This document shows positions 21,435 through 35,579 of a stretch of 64,000 nucleotides of DNA, piece by piece. The translations under genes were made by a program, and so were the position numbers. The notes beneath the pieces were generated by a model that saw only the letters and a program-made list of their open reading frames with translations, was not told the DNA's origin and did no database searches. Location of the stretch: NCBI GenBank assembly GCA_030544215.1, contig JARZZO010000004.1, forward strand, positions 44,567,980 to 44,631,979. Direction: 5' to 3'. Each line of letters starts with the position of its first letter. The first letter of the stretch is position 1. Source of the DNA: Zantedeschia hybrid cultivar. Its lineage: Eukaryota; Streptophyta; Magnoliopsida; Alismatales; Araceae.

Positions 21435-24400
21435 GGATTTTAATTAGCACCCCCTTCATGCTGATTTCCATGCTTAATTAGCTAGCTTTGTCTTATGTAT
21501 GTTGCATCATGCATAATATGATGAGTAAGTGCATGGGGGAGCTTCTTCAGTATGATGTTCTTAATTTTGATCGGAGCTTGCTATCTGGGCTTTCTTACGT
21601 CAAATTGGAATAAGAAAATTAACCCTCCATATCTGTCATTCACACAGAGGGGAGAGAGAGAGAGAGATGACCAGGTAGGCGATGGCTGTGGGGGCTTTAA
21701 CTTCGAGCATCCGACAATTGGATTTTGGCGGGGAATTTGGAACAAACGCATACATGGTACATGAGTTTAACTTCAAATGATCAAACATCTAAGGGTATCA
21801 TTGGGCAACAGACAAACAGTAAAAGTGACTGGACATTCAAATGTCCAAGGAAGATCACTGAAATGCTCAAATACTTCAAATGATCATAGATAAATAAATA
21901 AATCTTCGAATACCTTACAGTTCAAATGCGCAAGAGACCCACTTGAGTACGTGATCTAGCTAGAGGGCAGATGTACTATGGTGACCAGATGTGACCAAAG
22001 AATTGGATTTCAACAATTCGATCAGTAATCATAGTTCCAAGGCGTCAAAACTACAAATTGCCAAGTGCATGGCTGCAGAGTTTCTAAAAGAGCTCAAGTG
22101 ACCATAAGTTAAATGCTTAAGTGATCAAGCGGTCAAAATCAATCTAAGTTAGAGATTGAAATGTCTGAAAGAGAAAGAGAAAGGACATAGAGAGAAGCTC
22201 AAAAGATGAGGTCAAGGAATTCAAGAAAAAAACAAGACAATTGCATGCTGCTGTTAGACCGTTATCATTTGAGAGACATGAGGTGGTGCTTCAGATGACT
22301 AGATTTTCTGATGTAATAATTGAACTTCTGTATACAGGTGATGAGCTCAGGAGAAGATGGGAGAGAATTAAACAAAAATAGAACTCTCCATAGAGTCCAA
22401 AGAGGAGGCCATAAATTCTGGAAGAACAGTACCTATGTGAGAAAAGGAGTGAGAGTCACTCCTGGAAGCGGAGATCCCTCGGAAGAATATAACATCTGAA
22501 TAAGAGATCATATTCTTCATGACACTGCCAATGAGTTCACTTGCTATGCTTCATTAACTTAATACAATGACATTGTTTTAGAGTATAAAATCAACTCTCT
22601 ATTTAATAGATGATTACAAATCCTACTCACAAGTTTTGTTCCAGATTGATTCTATTGGATCATAATTATGCTGTAAAGGATTCACTGCTTTGTTGTTCTC
22701 ATCATCTTATATTCATCTTTCTATATATCATTTAACTTTCCCCACATAGGATCTATTCTGCCTTCAGTTGTTTAATGGCTCACATTGTCAAATCAATGTT
22801 TCCAAAAAGGAAAGGCAAGACTTATTATCTTGTCTATTCTTAAGCAATTGTCTAGAATTGGTGTTTGGATTAGGCAGCTCTTAGCAAATTGAAGATGCTC
22901 CTTACATTGAAAATGTATATATTTATACATTTTTTTTAAGGGAAAACAACAGTGTGGAATAGATGTGATCATGTGACAATAATTCAAACTCTTATCAACA
23001 GTTAAATGGTGACCAATGGACTTTTATGGAAATGATGTTTAACTTTTCAAATCCTTAATAAATAGGCAAATTAAGGAGAAGGTGATTCAATGGAATTTGT
23101 TGATAAGACTACAACCATTAAGTTTGCAACCACTTATATATAGTAGCGATCTTTTCTGACCTTGTCTGCATATATAAGAGTGTAATGTAAAAGCTAAAGA
23201 GTATGTTATATCTTTCCTTTTCATTTGAAAGCTTATTTTTTATGAAACCTCTTGTTTGCTTTTCACTTGTAGAGCTATATGCTTTGTTTAAAAGTGGAAT
23301 CTCTTAAAAAAAAGTCTTTATTTTGAGGTCAAACAAACTTAACTGAACATTTACAGAAAAAGAATGATCTTTTATCCATTTCAGGCCACAAAAAGAAAAC
23401 GGCTGCTAAATCATTTGAAGCTTGATGGAAAGAGAGTTATAGTTTTTATGAGATATATTTTTAATGAAATTCAATATATGAGTATCATATAATGTGTATT
23501 ATACATATACAATTCAACCATAGCTTCAAAAATGCCACAATTGATATCAAGGGCGCAATGATAAGGTACATACACCACCAATACCATTAACTGTCAGATT
23601 AGGTCATGAATTTGGCTGAAATTTTTACATATCAATATCATACAAGTTATGGAAGATCAGTCATGGAAAAAACAAGAGAAATGCGAAACACCAGAGGGAA
23701 TATATCCCAAATAAAAGAATTTTAGGTTCTATCTATTTTATAACAACTATCTCTAACAGTGTGCTTAGCAAACACCTGTCACAAGCAACCAGGAGTGCTT
23801 GGGACAGAAGAAGGGATGGATGACTTCATTCCTTGTTCATTATCATTGCAAGCCACATCCCATCAATCTCTGAAATTATTATTGAAACGATGGCTTAGAT
23901 TGCTTTGAATATAAAATTAAGATTTAAAGGGTGTCTAGCTAATTCAAGTAATTTGGGATCACAATTGTTTCTTTCTTTGGGTGTCAGAAAGATTGACTGA
24001 TGATCTTTGACCAAGATCTCCCTAAAATATCTTACTTTGTTTGCAAGTGATTGATCCTACGTGATTAATTTTCACGTCATTTGTTCATAGGTGATGGGCA
24101 TCAATTGTGTTACAATAATAGAACCAATGTTGGGTGCAGAAGAAAACGTACCTTAAATGAGTTACATTGTTCTGGGGCTGCCCCACTTTGCCTTATTCTC
24201 CATTCTCATCTTCATTTGAGCAGCTTGCTCTCCATTAAAAGAATAATAGGAAGGAAGCACCTTATGATTGTGGAGTTTTTATTCAATGGCAACTCCATCT
24301 ACCTTGGTCAAAGTTCAGACTAAAGCTAATCAAGTCCAAAATAATGTTTTACAAACTTTTGCACCTTAATGCCGGCTCTCAGCCAAAAGTCCTCTTTGGC

Positions 24401-25420
24401 ACAAATTTACACTTGGGAGGAGACCTATCTCAGGTTCCTCTATAAATAAAATAATCTCAAAAAGAGGTTTGTTTGGGGCAATGATAATTTATGAAAATGC
24501 TATGTCATAAGCTCTGTGGCACAAAATTATCCTAACTAAAATTCCAATATGCATAATCAGCATCGGTTCAATCTTTCGTTTTGTGCTCTGCAGCTCATAA
24601 GAATGCAGTTGATATCATAATTTGCTAGAGCCTTCTATGATGTAATTGGGATGCTTATTTTCAAAAACTATCATTTACCACATTGAATCTGACAAATATG
24701 CATACCTATTTGTGGGTGGTAGATATGAAAATTCAGCTATGCAGGATAGCCTATCTGACCTGAAATTGGGATAGTCATATGGTAATGAGATACCTGTTGA
24801 CCTGCATCGATCATTTGTGGAAAATCCAGAGGGCAGACGAAATTTCAATCATATCCACAGGTTCATTTGTCTTAGGATTGTCCCGCACCATGTGGAAAAG
24901 GCACATTTGCCTATATATGCTTATGGGATATGTATGACAACTTTTTATTGGGGCCCTCACTAATTAACTAAGAAACCAAGAATACATTGCACGTCACGTG
25001 ATGAGCATCTTTTATTTGAAAAAACTAACATCTTTTATTTGAAAAAAACTATCTGAAGCAATTAGCCACCCATTAAGCCAAAGGATCGTTTGGTGTGTCG
25101 TAAACTGTGGTAAAACACTGAGTGGTATTTTTCTTACATTTGAATCGATGTACATCATTTTACAATGCATTTGGGATGACGTCGTGAATTGCCGTACTAT
25201 GAAATCAGTTGACTCCTACAGTCTTTGTTTTTAGTTGATTTTGATTTCCAGTCTAAAATCATGGCAGTCCAAAATTGGAAATATTAAAACAGGTGATTTT
25301 AATTAAAAATCAAGCATTTTATTTTTAGTGGTTTGGAGAATTTTACGGCATTCAAAACACTAATGAAACCAGCCAAGTCCAAGAAACATCACGCAAGCCT
25401 GCATTTTTTGATGATTATTT
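21435..25420. other. Noncoding DNA, no gene recognised
   Basis: A GA tract lies at 21651-21667. AT-rich, non-repetitive sequence follows with only short open frames (for example 21552-21764 and 24081-24323) that show no domain, codon bias or homologous copy in the window. No tRNA-like cloverleaf or element ends were noticed. Confidence 0.5.
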
Positions 25421-26013
25421 TAGGGGCGTATATGAGCATTGTCGAGCCGAGTTTTACTTTATTTAAGTTTGATTCAATTAATCTTAATCGAGTTCGAGTT
25501 CGAACCGAATATTTATGATGATTGTTCAAGTTTGACCTCTGCAGATATTAAACGTTTTGAGTTGAATATTGAATAGCTCACGAGCCTAATGATTCCATCA
25601 TAGATTCTAATTTAAATTTGTTGACATTTAAATCTTTGAACTCAGGTCGGACCATGATGAGTATCAAAATTATTTGCACCCCCACTTATTTGATAGAAAA
25701 CATTATAATACATTAGATATCTTATTAATTAAATTTGTGCATAAATAGAATAATCCTATGAATACTTAAAGAAATTTTAATGAATACTAATATGTGTTAT
25801 TAACGAGTATTAAAACGAGTTCTTAACGAATATTTAAACGAGCTTGTTCACGATCGAACACAATTAAGCCGCATTCACTTGTGTTCATACTTGACTCGTT
25901 TAATGAATCAAGTTTAAATTTATTTATTTAACTTAATAAATAAGTCAGAGTCAAATTATTATCAAGTAGTTATACGGATTATTGGTCGAGCATATTAATT
26001 CGTTTACGCCCCT
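25421..26013. mobile_element. hAT-like MITE with AGGGGCGTA ends
   Basis: The left end AGGGGCGTATATGAGC faces a right end that reads AGGGGCGTAAACGAATT on the minus strand. The interior is rich in CGAG/CTCG words (CGAGTTCGAGTTCGAACC). Ends and interior resemble the element at 29274-29984, which has a clear 8-bp target duplication; here the duplication has decayed or been misplaced. Confidence 0.55.
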
Positions 26014-26589
26014 TCGATTAGCCAATACGTGATCCTACCAATTACACTTGTGCGGCAATAGCAGTAGCAGTGGAATGGCATCTGGGTCGCCTCCTCTCCA
26101 ACACGCGCCCTCCCCCGCTCTACTCCCCACCCAAAGCGTAATCCTGGCTGCCTCAGCTTCCCACCCTCGTCTTCAGCTCGCTCACGGATAGAACAATCGC
26201 CACAAGGCCTAATAACGGTGCCATGAGACAAGCCGACAGGATAGGAATCATGTAGACTGGTAGATGTTTCTTTTTTCATTTTGGCGTACAAAGATGGAAG
26301 TTTTATCTGTTTGCGAGTTCGTAGGCGGCCTAATTAAAGAGGACAGCTCATCCTATCCCTTGCCCCACATGCAATCAGAACCGTACGTAATCAGAATTAA
26401 CGAATCTGGGACACCTTTCACAAATTAACGAAGCACACCACATGATATCAGAAGCATAAACCACATTTCTTGACTAGAAGATAAGGAATAAGAAGTGAAG
26501 TGAGCGTAGGTACCCTTCATGTGGTATGTATCCCCAAAGTCAAGAACCTAGGGATTAGACTGAGGATGTATGGTACTAGCACTAAGTGC
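26014..26589. other. Noncoding DNA
   Basis: A minus-strand open frame (26004-26291) has no recognisable motif and overlaps the MITE end, so it is not called a gene. Confidence 0.45.
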
Positions 26590-27700
26590 TAATCCGACAG
26601 TACCTAAAGAAGGGGAACTCATCTAGCCAAACTGACAAAGAGTCATTTATAGGCAAGCAATGTCAGAAGTGGACAGCGATGGCAACTAAGATGAGGAGGA
26701 ACCACCCTCAGTAGACAACTCCGAGGTAATACTAGTGGGTTGCGAAGCAGCAACATTGCCTTTTGCAACACGGCCTCCCTTACCACTACTTGTCTTAAAC
26801 TTTTAAGGCTTCTTCTCCAGACAGAATTCCCAATATAAATCAACATCATGAATATTCTCGTTGCAATGCTTATAATGCTTGGTCCCTTTGCCTTTTTATT
26901 TAGAAGATGTAGGGGCCTCTTTATTCACAAGAGCCACAAATTCACCACCTCCCTGAGAGGGGAGAGCAGTGGATGAAGCAGCCATCACTTGGCGACGGCC
27001 CTCTTCATGCAGAATTTTTGAGAAAATAACTTCCAGGGAGGGCAACACATCTATAGAAAGGAGCTGTCCCAATAGCATGTCATAGTGAGCATTGAGGTTG
27101 GCAAGGAATTTAAAAACATTATAGACTCAACATGCCTTAGGTGCAGAGCTCGATCTTCAGTCTAGTTCCATTTGCATTGCATGTACGAATTAAGTTCTTG
27201 CCACTTGATTTTCAACTCGTTGAAGTAAGCTGTAACTAAGCATAAACCTTGCTTGAGAGATTGAATCTCACCCGTTAACTAATAATTTCGGGCAATGTTA
27301 CTTTACTGTCCATATAATATTTTCAACAAGGACCACATCTCAACCACTGTAGATGCATACATAATCAAATGTTGGATATCCGGGCTAACAGAGTTAATGA
27401 TCCAGCCCCATGACAAGGTTGTTAACTTGTTATCCACATCCCAAGAGACTTGCTTGGGATCTGTAAGAGGAGACACAGCAGTAGAGCCATCAATAAACCC
27501 TGGCTTCCCTTTGCCGCGAAAAAAAATACAAGTAGAGATTACCCAGAGATGATAATGTAAAGAGCTCAACTTGAATGTGGTCATCTGAGGAGAATGGTGT
27601 TCATATTTGTTAGGATGAAGAGAGGATATCACTAGAGAAGCCAAACCTTCAGAGGCCATCGACATTGAAGTCGAGTCCCAGATAGTAGACATCGTGGTGA
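26590..27700 (-). pseudogene. Copia gag relic
   Basis: Reading from 27692 downward, the frame contains the Copia gag core: FKLSSLHYHLWVISTCIF, GFIDGSTAVSPLTDP, a conserved W before SVSPDIQHLIMYAST, and a trailing W..L..LYGQ. After a frame break near 27080-27300 the match resumes as KFLANLNAHYDMLLGQL and LPSLEVIFSKILHEEGRR, then a decayed zinc knuckle (HYKHCNENIHDVDLYW) near 26840. Protease and later domains were not found to the left. This is a fragment of a minus-strand Copia element unrelated to the one at 10.4-21.1 kb. Confidence 0.8.
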
Positions 27701-27904
27701 TGCGATATATTAATCACGATAATTACAGAGAGAGAATAATTTGCATAGATACAATATGGCCTGCACAAAAGTGTCGGAGACTCCTAAACATATGAGACAG
27801 GGCCGCACCAAAGACAATGTTTCTAGAAGCCTAGAAACCAACTACACAACCATTGCACCCCTCTAAAGAGAAGACCGAGCAGGAGGAATCACTACGCGGT
27901 GATT

Positions 27905-27995
27905 CAACAGGGAAGAGAAGAGTACTGTAGCACAGTATTGTAGTGGCATTGTGGCACGGTACTATAGTGGCACTGTAGCGCGGTATTGTAGTGGC
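27905..27995 (+). repeat. Three-unit GC-containing minisatellite
   Basis: About three units of roughly 28 bases, each ending GTAGTGGCA or TAGTGGCAC and containing CACGGTACTATAGTGGCA-like sequence. It lies on the 5' side of the Copia gag relic, possibly in its leader. Confidence 0.7.
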
Positions 27996-28164
27996 ACCAT
28001 AATTTGTGAATTCGTTGTTGGCTATGTTTTGTATATTTTAGATTAATTGATAGTTACGACATTCATTTAAATCACCTTGTGGTTGTTTAACTCTCATATT
28101 TGTTCGTTATGATGGGATTTATCCTAAGATTACGTAATTGGTATCAGTATTTTAAAAAAAAAAA

Positions 28165-31100
28165 TCAATCAGATCTGGGGCATAACATAATTACAGGGAT
28201 ATTGGTGAATTCTTGATTGAATCTTCTAGAATTTCTTTCAATCCACACAGCCCACAATGTCTCTGGTAAGATAATTGGCCACTGCTTCCTCTCAAAGGGC
28301 ACAAAGCCAATGGAATCCCACCACTCCAACAGTTGAATCACATTTTGTGGCTCCTCCCAAGAAATATGTAAGATCTTACAGAAGGAGATCCACAAGACAT
28401 TAACAATTCCAAAATGAGAAAGAGATGATCAGCATTCCCTTCAAATCTTCCACAGAATATATAGGTAGGCCTTTGAATATGAGATAACACCTTTAGTCTG
28501 TCCATGGTAGGTAGGCTCCCAAGGGTCATCTTCCAAAGAAATAAGTTAAATCTTCTTTGATAAGAGATTAGACCACACTATATGACTCCAGGACACTCTG
28601 ATGCCTCCATACCTCATCAATTTTGAGAGACCACATACTGTAAAAGTACCTTTAGAACTCCAGACCCATACTCTTCTATCCACACAATTACTCTACAGAG
28701 TGATGGCCTATATAATGTTCAAGAGTGCCACTAATTGTTGAAATTCATGAGCTGTAAGATCTCTTCTAAATCTAAGATTCCAAGGATTAGAATGACCAAT
28801 TTAATACATGTGAACCATTGATTTCCCCTTGTCTTCTGACAACTGGTACAATTGCTGAAATTCCATTGCTAAAGGATAATGTGAAACCCACTTGTCTTCC
28901 CAAAATCTTACCAAATACCCATTGCCCAACTGATAAGAGATTGCAGGGTGAGTCAAATCTAACATTTTATAGATGTTACTACAAAGAGACATATTAGATA
29001 ATGAAGAGGATTGACTATCCCATCTAGAAGCATTGGGATAATATCTCCCCTGAACAATCTTTACCCGCATAGTATCCTCCTCCTTTCAACATTTTCCAAA
29101 TCCACTTGGACATAGAGCTTGGTTGAATACACTTATTGAAACCAATCCTATACCTCCTTGATCCTTTCTTTCACAAACCATGCCACTAGGTGTAGATCTC
29201 TTCTTTCCCTTTTCCCCCTCCCAAAAGAATCCTTTCTACTATTCTTGGAATCTTGAATCTGGTAAGGTAATAGTAGGGGTGTAAATGAGCCGAGTCAACC
29301 CTGATTTTGCCTTGCTCAAACTCGGCTCGCACATATTAAGTTCGAACTTAGATTGAACTCATTCGAGTATCTGAGATGGCCTTACGAACTCGACTCATTT
29401 TGATACTCGATAAGCTCAAGTCGAGTTTGAGCCCAAACCAATCATCATAAGACAAAGACTCGTTCGTTGTTGTATTTTATTTTATGGGCTTCGGATAAAC
29501 TACTCACATAGTCAAAGGCCCAAAAGCCCACGAATAAAGCAAAGCTCATACGAAGTCACGTGGGTGCAGCCTGCAGCCAGCCAGCTCAATAAGCTGGGAG
29601 TTCAAATTTTATGTTTTCGTCCGATGAGCGTTGCGAGGCAGAGGGGGGAAGCTTTAAGGAATGCACTGGCGTCTATGTCTTTGAAGCTTCTGATCTAGGA
29701 CTAAACGGGAACTGCCATCACCTATCTGGATGTGTTTAAAATGCTTTTGAGAATATTTAGGCTGTTTGATAAAGTAAATATTTTATAATCTGAAATTATT
29801 AATCAAGCTATTCACAAACTTAAACGAGCCGAGCACATTAGTGCTTGGACTTGGCTCGTTTATATATCAAGCTTAAAATCTTGTTCAAACTTGGCTCATT
29901 TGCTTAAAAAACGAGCCAAATTCGAGTAACAACCAAGTCGAGTTCGAGCTACTCGTCAAGCAACTTGGTTTGTTTACTCCCCTAGGTAATAAGCAGCCAA
30001 TGAAGAAAGGACTTTTTCAGAGCACCCATCTGCCACCAACTAATAAGAATCTAGCTTTCCACTCCTCCAGCCTCTGATCAAACCTTATAATAAGAGTATC
30101 CCAATCTCTTACTTTACATTACACATATGAAAGAGGTAGACCTAGATAAGTTATTGGAAAAGAGGATAGCTTGCAAGTGAAATAATGTTATTGCTTCAAT
30201 TAGGATCAATAGCTTCTTCATATTACATAACATAGCATCACTACCTGAAGAAAACAACAATGTATCATCTGCGAACTGTAAATGCAATAATAAGAAGCCA
30301 TCTCTTCCCATTGAGAAACCATCCACAAGGCCTTGTAAAGCAGCTCTGTCCCAGAGGGTACTCATCATTTGACCAACAAGAATGAAAATGAGTGGTGATA
30401 TTGGATCACCTTGCGTCAGCCCCTCGAACTCCTAAACTATCCACACTGTTCACCATTTAGTAGAATACAAAATCTTGAAGTAGAAATGCAACTCATAACC
30501 CAACCAATCCATTTTTGACTGAACTCTGTAAGTCCAAGGGTCTTTTGAATACACTACCAACTTACTCTATCGTAGGCTTTCTCGAAATCTAGTTTCACTA
30601 CTACCCCTTTACTTCTATTGTCTTTTTGGGAAGCCTTTGGGGAAGACAAGAAATTGTCCAAAATGTATCTCCCTTTTAAGAATGCGGACTGATTACCTCC
30701 TTCAGCACTTTCTTCAGTATGTTGGCCATAATAATTTTATAACAGCCTTTCAATATGCTAATTGGCCTAAAATCTGAGATAGTATCGGCCCATTTGGGAA
30801 TCAACACAATAAATGTAGAGTTGAATCTCATAATACTTAGCAGCATTTCCTGAAACTCATTCACCACCCTCATCAAGTCATCTTAAATGGTATCCCAAAA
30901 AAAAACTAATAAAAGCCCATAGAAAACCCATCCGTCCATAGTGATTTATTGGCTTCCATGCTGAAGACTGCTCTTTTAGCTTCCTCTTCTGTGGAAGGCA
31001 CACAAAGCTCATTAGCTTGACTTTCCTCAATAGTGGGCAACACTGCATCCTAAAGATGAGGTCTTCACCATTCATTCTCCTCGAACAAGCTCTCGTAAAA

Positions 31101-32066
31101 TGAGGCGAATACTCTCTCACTATCTTCCTCCACTTCCACAACCTGATTGTCCACTTTCACATGTTCAATTTTCAATGATCTCCTCTTTGCACTTGCTATA
31201 GCATGAAAATATCTTGTATTCTTATCACCCTCTCTCAATCGTAGTTCCTTAGCCCTTTGTCTCCATTTAATCTCTTCTCTAAGCACCCAACTATTATAGT
31301 CCTTATTAATCAGCTCTTTATTTTCTGCCTCAGATAAGCCATACAATTCTGCTCTAGCTTCCAGTTCATCAATTTGCTGAAGAAGATGTTGCCTGATTGA
31401 TGAAGCTACCCCAAAAGTCTGTGCACCCCAAATCTTGATGCCCGATCTCACACTTTTAAGCTTCTTAGAGAAGGAAATAGCAGCCTGATATGAAGAATCC
31501 ACCTCCTTCCGCCATCAGATCAGGAGACCCTTGAAGTCCTCGTGTCTGCCAAGCCAACTTGTACTTGAATATCCTATGCTTTCTCTTTTCTTCTCTATCC
31601 CTAAAAAACAATGGGATATTATTAGATATTGTCCTTTTAACCCTTTAATAGCTGAAAGAGGAAACATATTGATCCATTTGGAAAAGACCAAAACTCCATC
31701 AATCCGAGATTGAATACCATTCTGTTGAATATTTGACCAAGCAATTCTCCTAGTAGGGATTTCAAGGTCCATCAGCCTACAATGCGCTATCGATAAGCCA
31801 AAAATTTCCATATCTATATTCCATTTCTGGCGACCAGTTCTTTCCTAGGGGTATGTTACGCAATTAAAATCCCTAAGCACACACCATCCTTCCTAAACTG
31901 CAACACCTGAAAAATTTACATAGATGTTGAATCTTCCCTTATCAGACACAATCGCTTTGAATTTATTGCCAATCCAGAAGATCAGTTGCCCTCCACTAGA
32001 CCCATTTGATAGCTGACATTCCCACTTGCTCAAAAGCGAACCACCTACTTGTTTGGTAATTTGCCC

Positions 32067-32072
<6 letters not shown>
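28165..32072 (-). pseudogene. Decayed LINE (L1-type) with EN and RT
   Basis: Minus-strand segments in LINE order. The endonuclease C-terminal half runs about 32072-31515 (SGGQLIFWIG, DGVLVFSKWIN). The linker at 31502-31065 has LREGDKNTRYFHAIASAKRR. RT covers 30876-30114, with FIVLIPKWADTISDFRPI and the catalytic box FADDTLLF. The C-terminal part runs 29070-28165 with a degraded zinc-binding segment. Several stops and frame changes make it inactive. A 711-bp hAT-like MITE interrupts it at 29274-29984. The 5' side stops at a CA/TA microsatellite, and no clear poly(A) tail marks the 3' end. Confidence 0.85.
29274..29984. mobile_element. hAT-like MITE inserted in the LINE
   Basis: A 711-bp element beginning TAGGGGTGTAAATGAGCC and ending TTTACTCCCCTA. 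It is flanked by an 8-bp target duplication GGTAATAG / GGTAATAA (29266-29273 and 29985-29992, one mismatch). The LINE sequence continues on both sides. The interior near both ends is rich in CGAG/CTCG words. It encodes no transposase. Eight-base duplications point to the hAT superfamily. Confidence 0.8.

Positions 32073-32136
<64 letters not shown>
32073..32136. repeat. Compound (CA)n(TA)n microsatellite
   Basis: About 14 CA units followed by about 18 TA units at the truncated 5' edge of the LINE. Confidence 0.95.
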
Positions 32137-32138
<2 letters not shown>

Positions 32139-35100
32139 TTTAGTTTAATCTAATTCCTTTATTATTTTAAATATTTCTTTTCTTGTGATATTAATTTTTA
32201 AAGTTTTTAATAGTGACACATTTGTGGAGCCACTACATGCATCTATGGAACTGATCCTTTAATTATTGTTTCAGCAAGTTGAGAGGAGATGCATATGGTG
32301 TTGGGTAAGTAGGTAATTCATCTGCCCTCTACATTTGATTTGTTCTCGAATAGAACAATTTTATTACATTTACCAGAAAAGTCACTTTCCCATGTTACTT
32401 TTTTTGCTGCATATATTTAGTCTTTGTATTTGTTATGCCACTCCTAGAAGTTTTTGTTACGTATTCTCTGCAGTGCTTTTTTTTTTTGGATTTTAAACAG
32501 CTTCGTCGTCTATCGTAAGAAGGGATGCTTGTCTATGTGAAACCTTTTTGCAGGCATATATTATTGACATATACATGGATTTGTTACTGATTTTCGCCGT
32601 AACTGGGTCTACGAGGATCATTTTCTTCTTCTCTCTGTTTTTCCCTTTTCTGTTTTTTTATTACCCATGATTTTGATTATGGATGACATGGACTATCATG
32701 ATGTTTGAACACAAAAGACTGGCAGTCACCTTTCCAACACCTCTTTTACCTTTTCTCCACCTTTTTATCATGGCCTCAAATGATCAATAATCTCCAATCC
32801 ATAGGTCATTACATGACACTTCAATCTAAAACTAACTTCAAATTTCAAAGTCAATGATAGACAACCAAATAATAAAACTAACCTTCTGAAAACAAGTTAC
32901 AACCAACCAAAAAGTGAGTAAGCAATGTTACTGCTCTCTACATTCTTCCTATGTTGACAATTCAACAATATTAAGCAATGGCATCATCATATGTCACAAA
33001 TGTATCCCCTAGAAATTCCTCTATTTTTATAGGCATATGCTATCCTTTTTCTTAATATTTGTTTACAAATCATGTCCATTCATGCCTTAAGAGTCATCTT
33101 TGTACATTTTGTGATTCCTTAAACTATGTTACTCAGCAATGGATTTTCTTCTCTGTTTCTTAAAGAAGTTAGTCAAAGAGCATAAGTGTCGTTATACCTT
33201 ATATTTATGGAAACTTTGTATCTATTGTTGTAATGCTTGATAGAAGAACTTGTAGACAGAAATGTATAAATGATTCTTGGGTCAGTTTAGATTACATCCA
33301 ATATTCATAATTTGGTTTTATCTCTAAGTTAGGTTTGGTATATTTGATGGCCAGATGATCTGGGTTTCTGGTGTATGGTTGTGTGATGGTGAATTTTGGG
33401 TTCCAAATATACTACGGAGCTTGGACTTCAGTAAGTAAATGGATTGGTATCATGAATTGTTTATTGGCCCCTGTAAATCTAAGCAAAAATATGTAGAAAA
33501 TCACCTGTGATTCTTTGTTAACATTAAAAGATTGGATTATGTGTAAGATAATGGAAGGTCAACAAGTTGGAAGGAGTTTGCATAGAACCTATCAGCATTC
33601 TATTCACCACAAATTTCATGGTGTGGAGTTGTGTGGAAAAAGTATTGTAGGAGGGGAAGGATTTGAAGCATTCATCTGCCAAGAGCTCGATAGAATCTAA
33701 GTCTATATAGGTATCTAACTGGAAGTTGGGATTTATCCAGAGTTTCCTAATGATCAATCTCTATTTGGATTGATAAATCTTAGCTGTACCCTGTCTGTGC
33801 TCCTTACCCATTTATTTAAAGGAGAGGTTCATATTCTTTTATTAATTCATTGCAACCTATGGAACTTGCAATTAGTTGACTTTTTCTGCTATGATTGGTT
33901 GTTGATATACAGATTGGGTCCTCCATGGGTACACGTATTTTCATGCATATCCTTTTTTTGTTCAATTAGAGGTTTCTTACATAATCACAGTGAAGCAGTT
34001 TTCTCTCTTTTGTTAGTAACCATAACTTGCTTTCAGAGCCTGGGCAATGCACTCTAATTGGAGAGGGCTATAGAGTCTCCAAGGCCATTCATTCCTTTCC
34101 TCCTATGCTCAAGGTGTAGCTTTGGCTTGCAGACCTGTACAAAGATTTCCAAAATTATTTTAGTAAGCCTTGGGGCAAAACTTAAGTTAGTGCATCTACT
34201 CGTGAATAAGTAGTATCATTTATGGTCCATTATGGCGTCAACCTTCACACAAATCATGCTCCAAAAGGGCACCCAAGCTGACACATCTTGTCAACTTTCG
34301 TATCTGATTAATATTGTAATTCTTTCATGATCATTTGTGATGAACTTGAAATCATTCAGATAAAGTTGGTACAAGTTGTAGGATCATATTAAGTCTCAAT
34401 TAGTTCAGGAGGCATTTTCATGTTTGCAACAATGCTGGGCCGTGTCTCTGGCGCAGTCTCAAGGAAAGTGGATTTTTTGAGGAAAGGTAAGTGTGACGTC
34501 ATGGAGAGCAAGCCCTTCTTAATGCTTGTTCAAGTGACAAATTCATGGAGAGCATTGTGATGTACTTTCCACAAAGCTTGATTATGTTATCTTGCCTTGT
34601 TACTTATTTATACTTCAATGCGTTTCTCCCCCATATATCTGTGATGGAGCATGGTCATACAATAAGAATGAATGAACATTTGGAGCTCGTCAGCTATGGA
34701 AATGGCAATTAACCGAGCTTTTTTTTGTTACAGTTCACAATTTGTGAGTCCAATTCCTCTGGCATGCACTAAGTTGGACTGGATTGTGCCGATGCATACA
34801 TGTTTAATGGGTACTTTTAATTGAGTTTCTCCTATTTGATAAGCAAAATTACACTAGTTTTTATTTCACTCCACCCACAAGCTAAACATCTGGTTATAAA
34901 TTTAACTTATGTTCCTGATGGTGGGTTTCTCTTTTTAGTTTGACATGCAAATAGGCATCAACAACATGCTCACTGAAGCCTTTATTCAGCTATCTTCCCC
35001 AATGGGGGAGTTCTTCCGACCTGATCAGAGCTTGCCCCCCTCTTTCTCCTCACTGCGGTCTCTCTCCACGGGCAGCCCGAAGTACTGCTCCCTCATCTTA

Positions 35101-35499
35101 AGAAAAATTACACTTTTTATATCGATTAATAGGGCATATTTCTCTAAAATGTGACTTAGATTCATCAATTTTAACAAACTCATTGGCTCGACTCATGCGA
35201 CTCGTACAAGTCGGACTTTATCGGATATATATTGTACTGGATGTGGGAAGATATGATCTGATACGGGTCAGCAATATGGGAAACCTTGGTACCCATCAAA
35301 TGCAAGGGGCTTCTGCTTTTTCTGCATTTCTCTTTTATCAACATTGTTCCAACAGGGTAGTGCTTGTTAACAAAGTATAACGAAGCAATTATAATGATCA
35401 CTCCTACCTGGCTAACGTTCTGTTCCCACTTGTCCAAATATGTTTTTCAAGTGTTACTGTGCAAATATTTTCTATGTAAAACTTCTGTCCTCTAAAGAG
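32137..35499. other. Noncoding DNA, no gene recognised
   Basis: AT-rich sequence with short open frames only. The segment about 35095-35190 (ATTACACTTTTTATATCGAT, ATATTTCTCTAAAA) resembles about 43380-43450, indicating a shared unclassified dispersed repeat. No introns or domains could be tied to a host gene. Confidence 0.45.
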
Positions 35500-35579
35500 A
35501 CAATCATTCCTTTGCCTCCATATGCTCCAGCAAACTGTATGAGGAATTAAAGGAAAAACTTTCCTCTAACTGCTATCAC

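Noticed and set aside
26004..26291. Possible 95-codon minus-strand gene
   Set aside because: No motif, overlaps a MITE end, and has no promoter or homologous copy visible.
28142..28152. TTGGTATCAG as a plus-strand PBS
   Set aside because: The match to the initiator tRNA stops after TGGTATCAG, no LTR end precedes it, and no plus-strand element follows.
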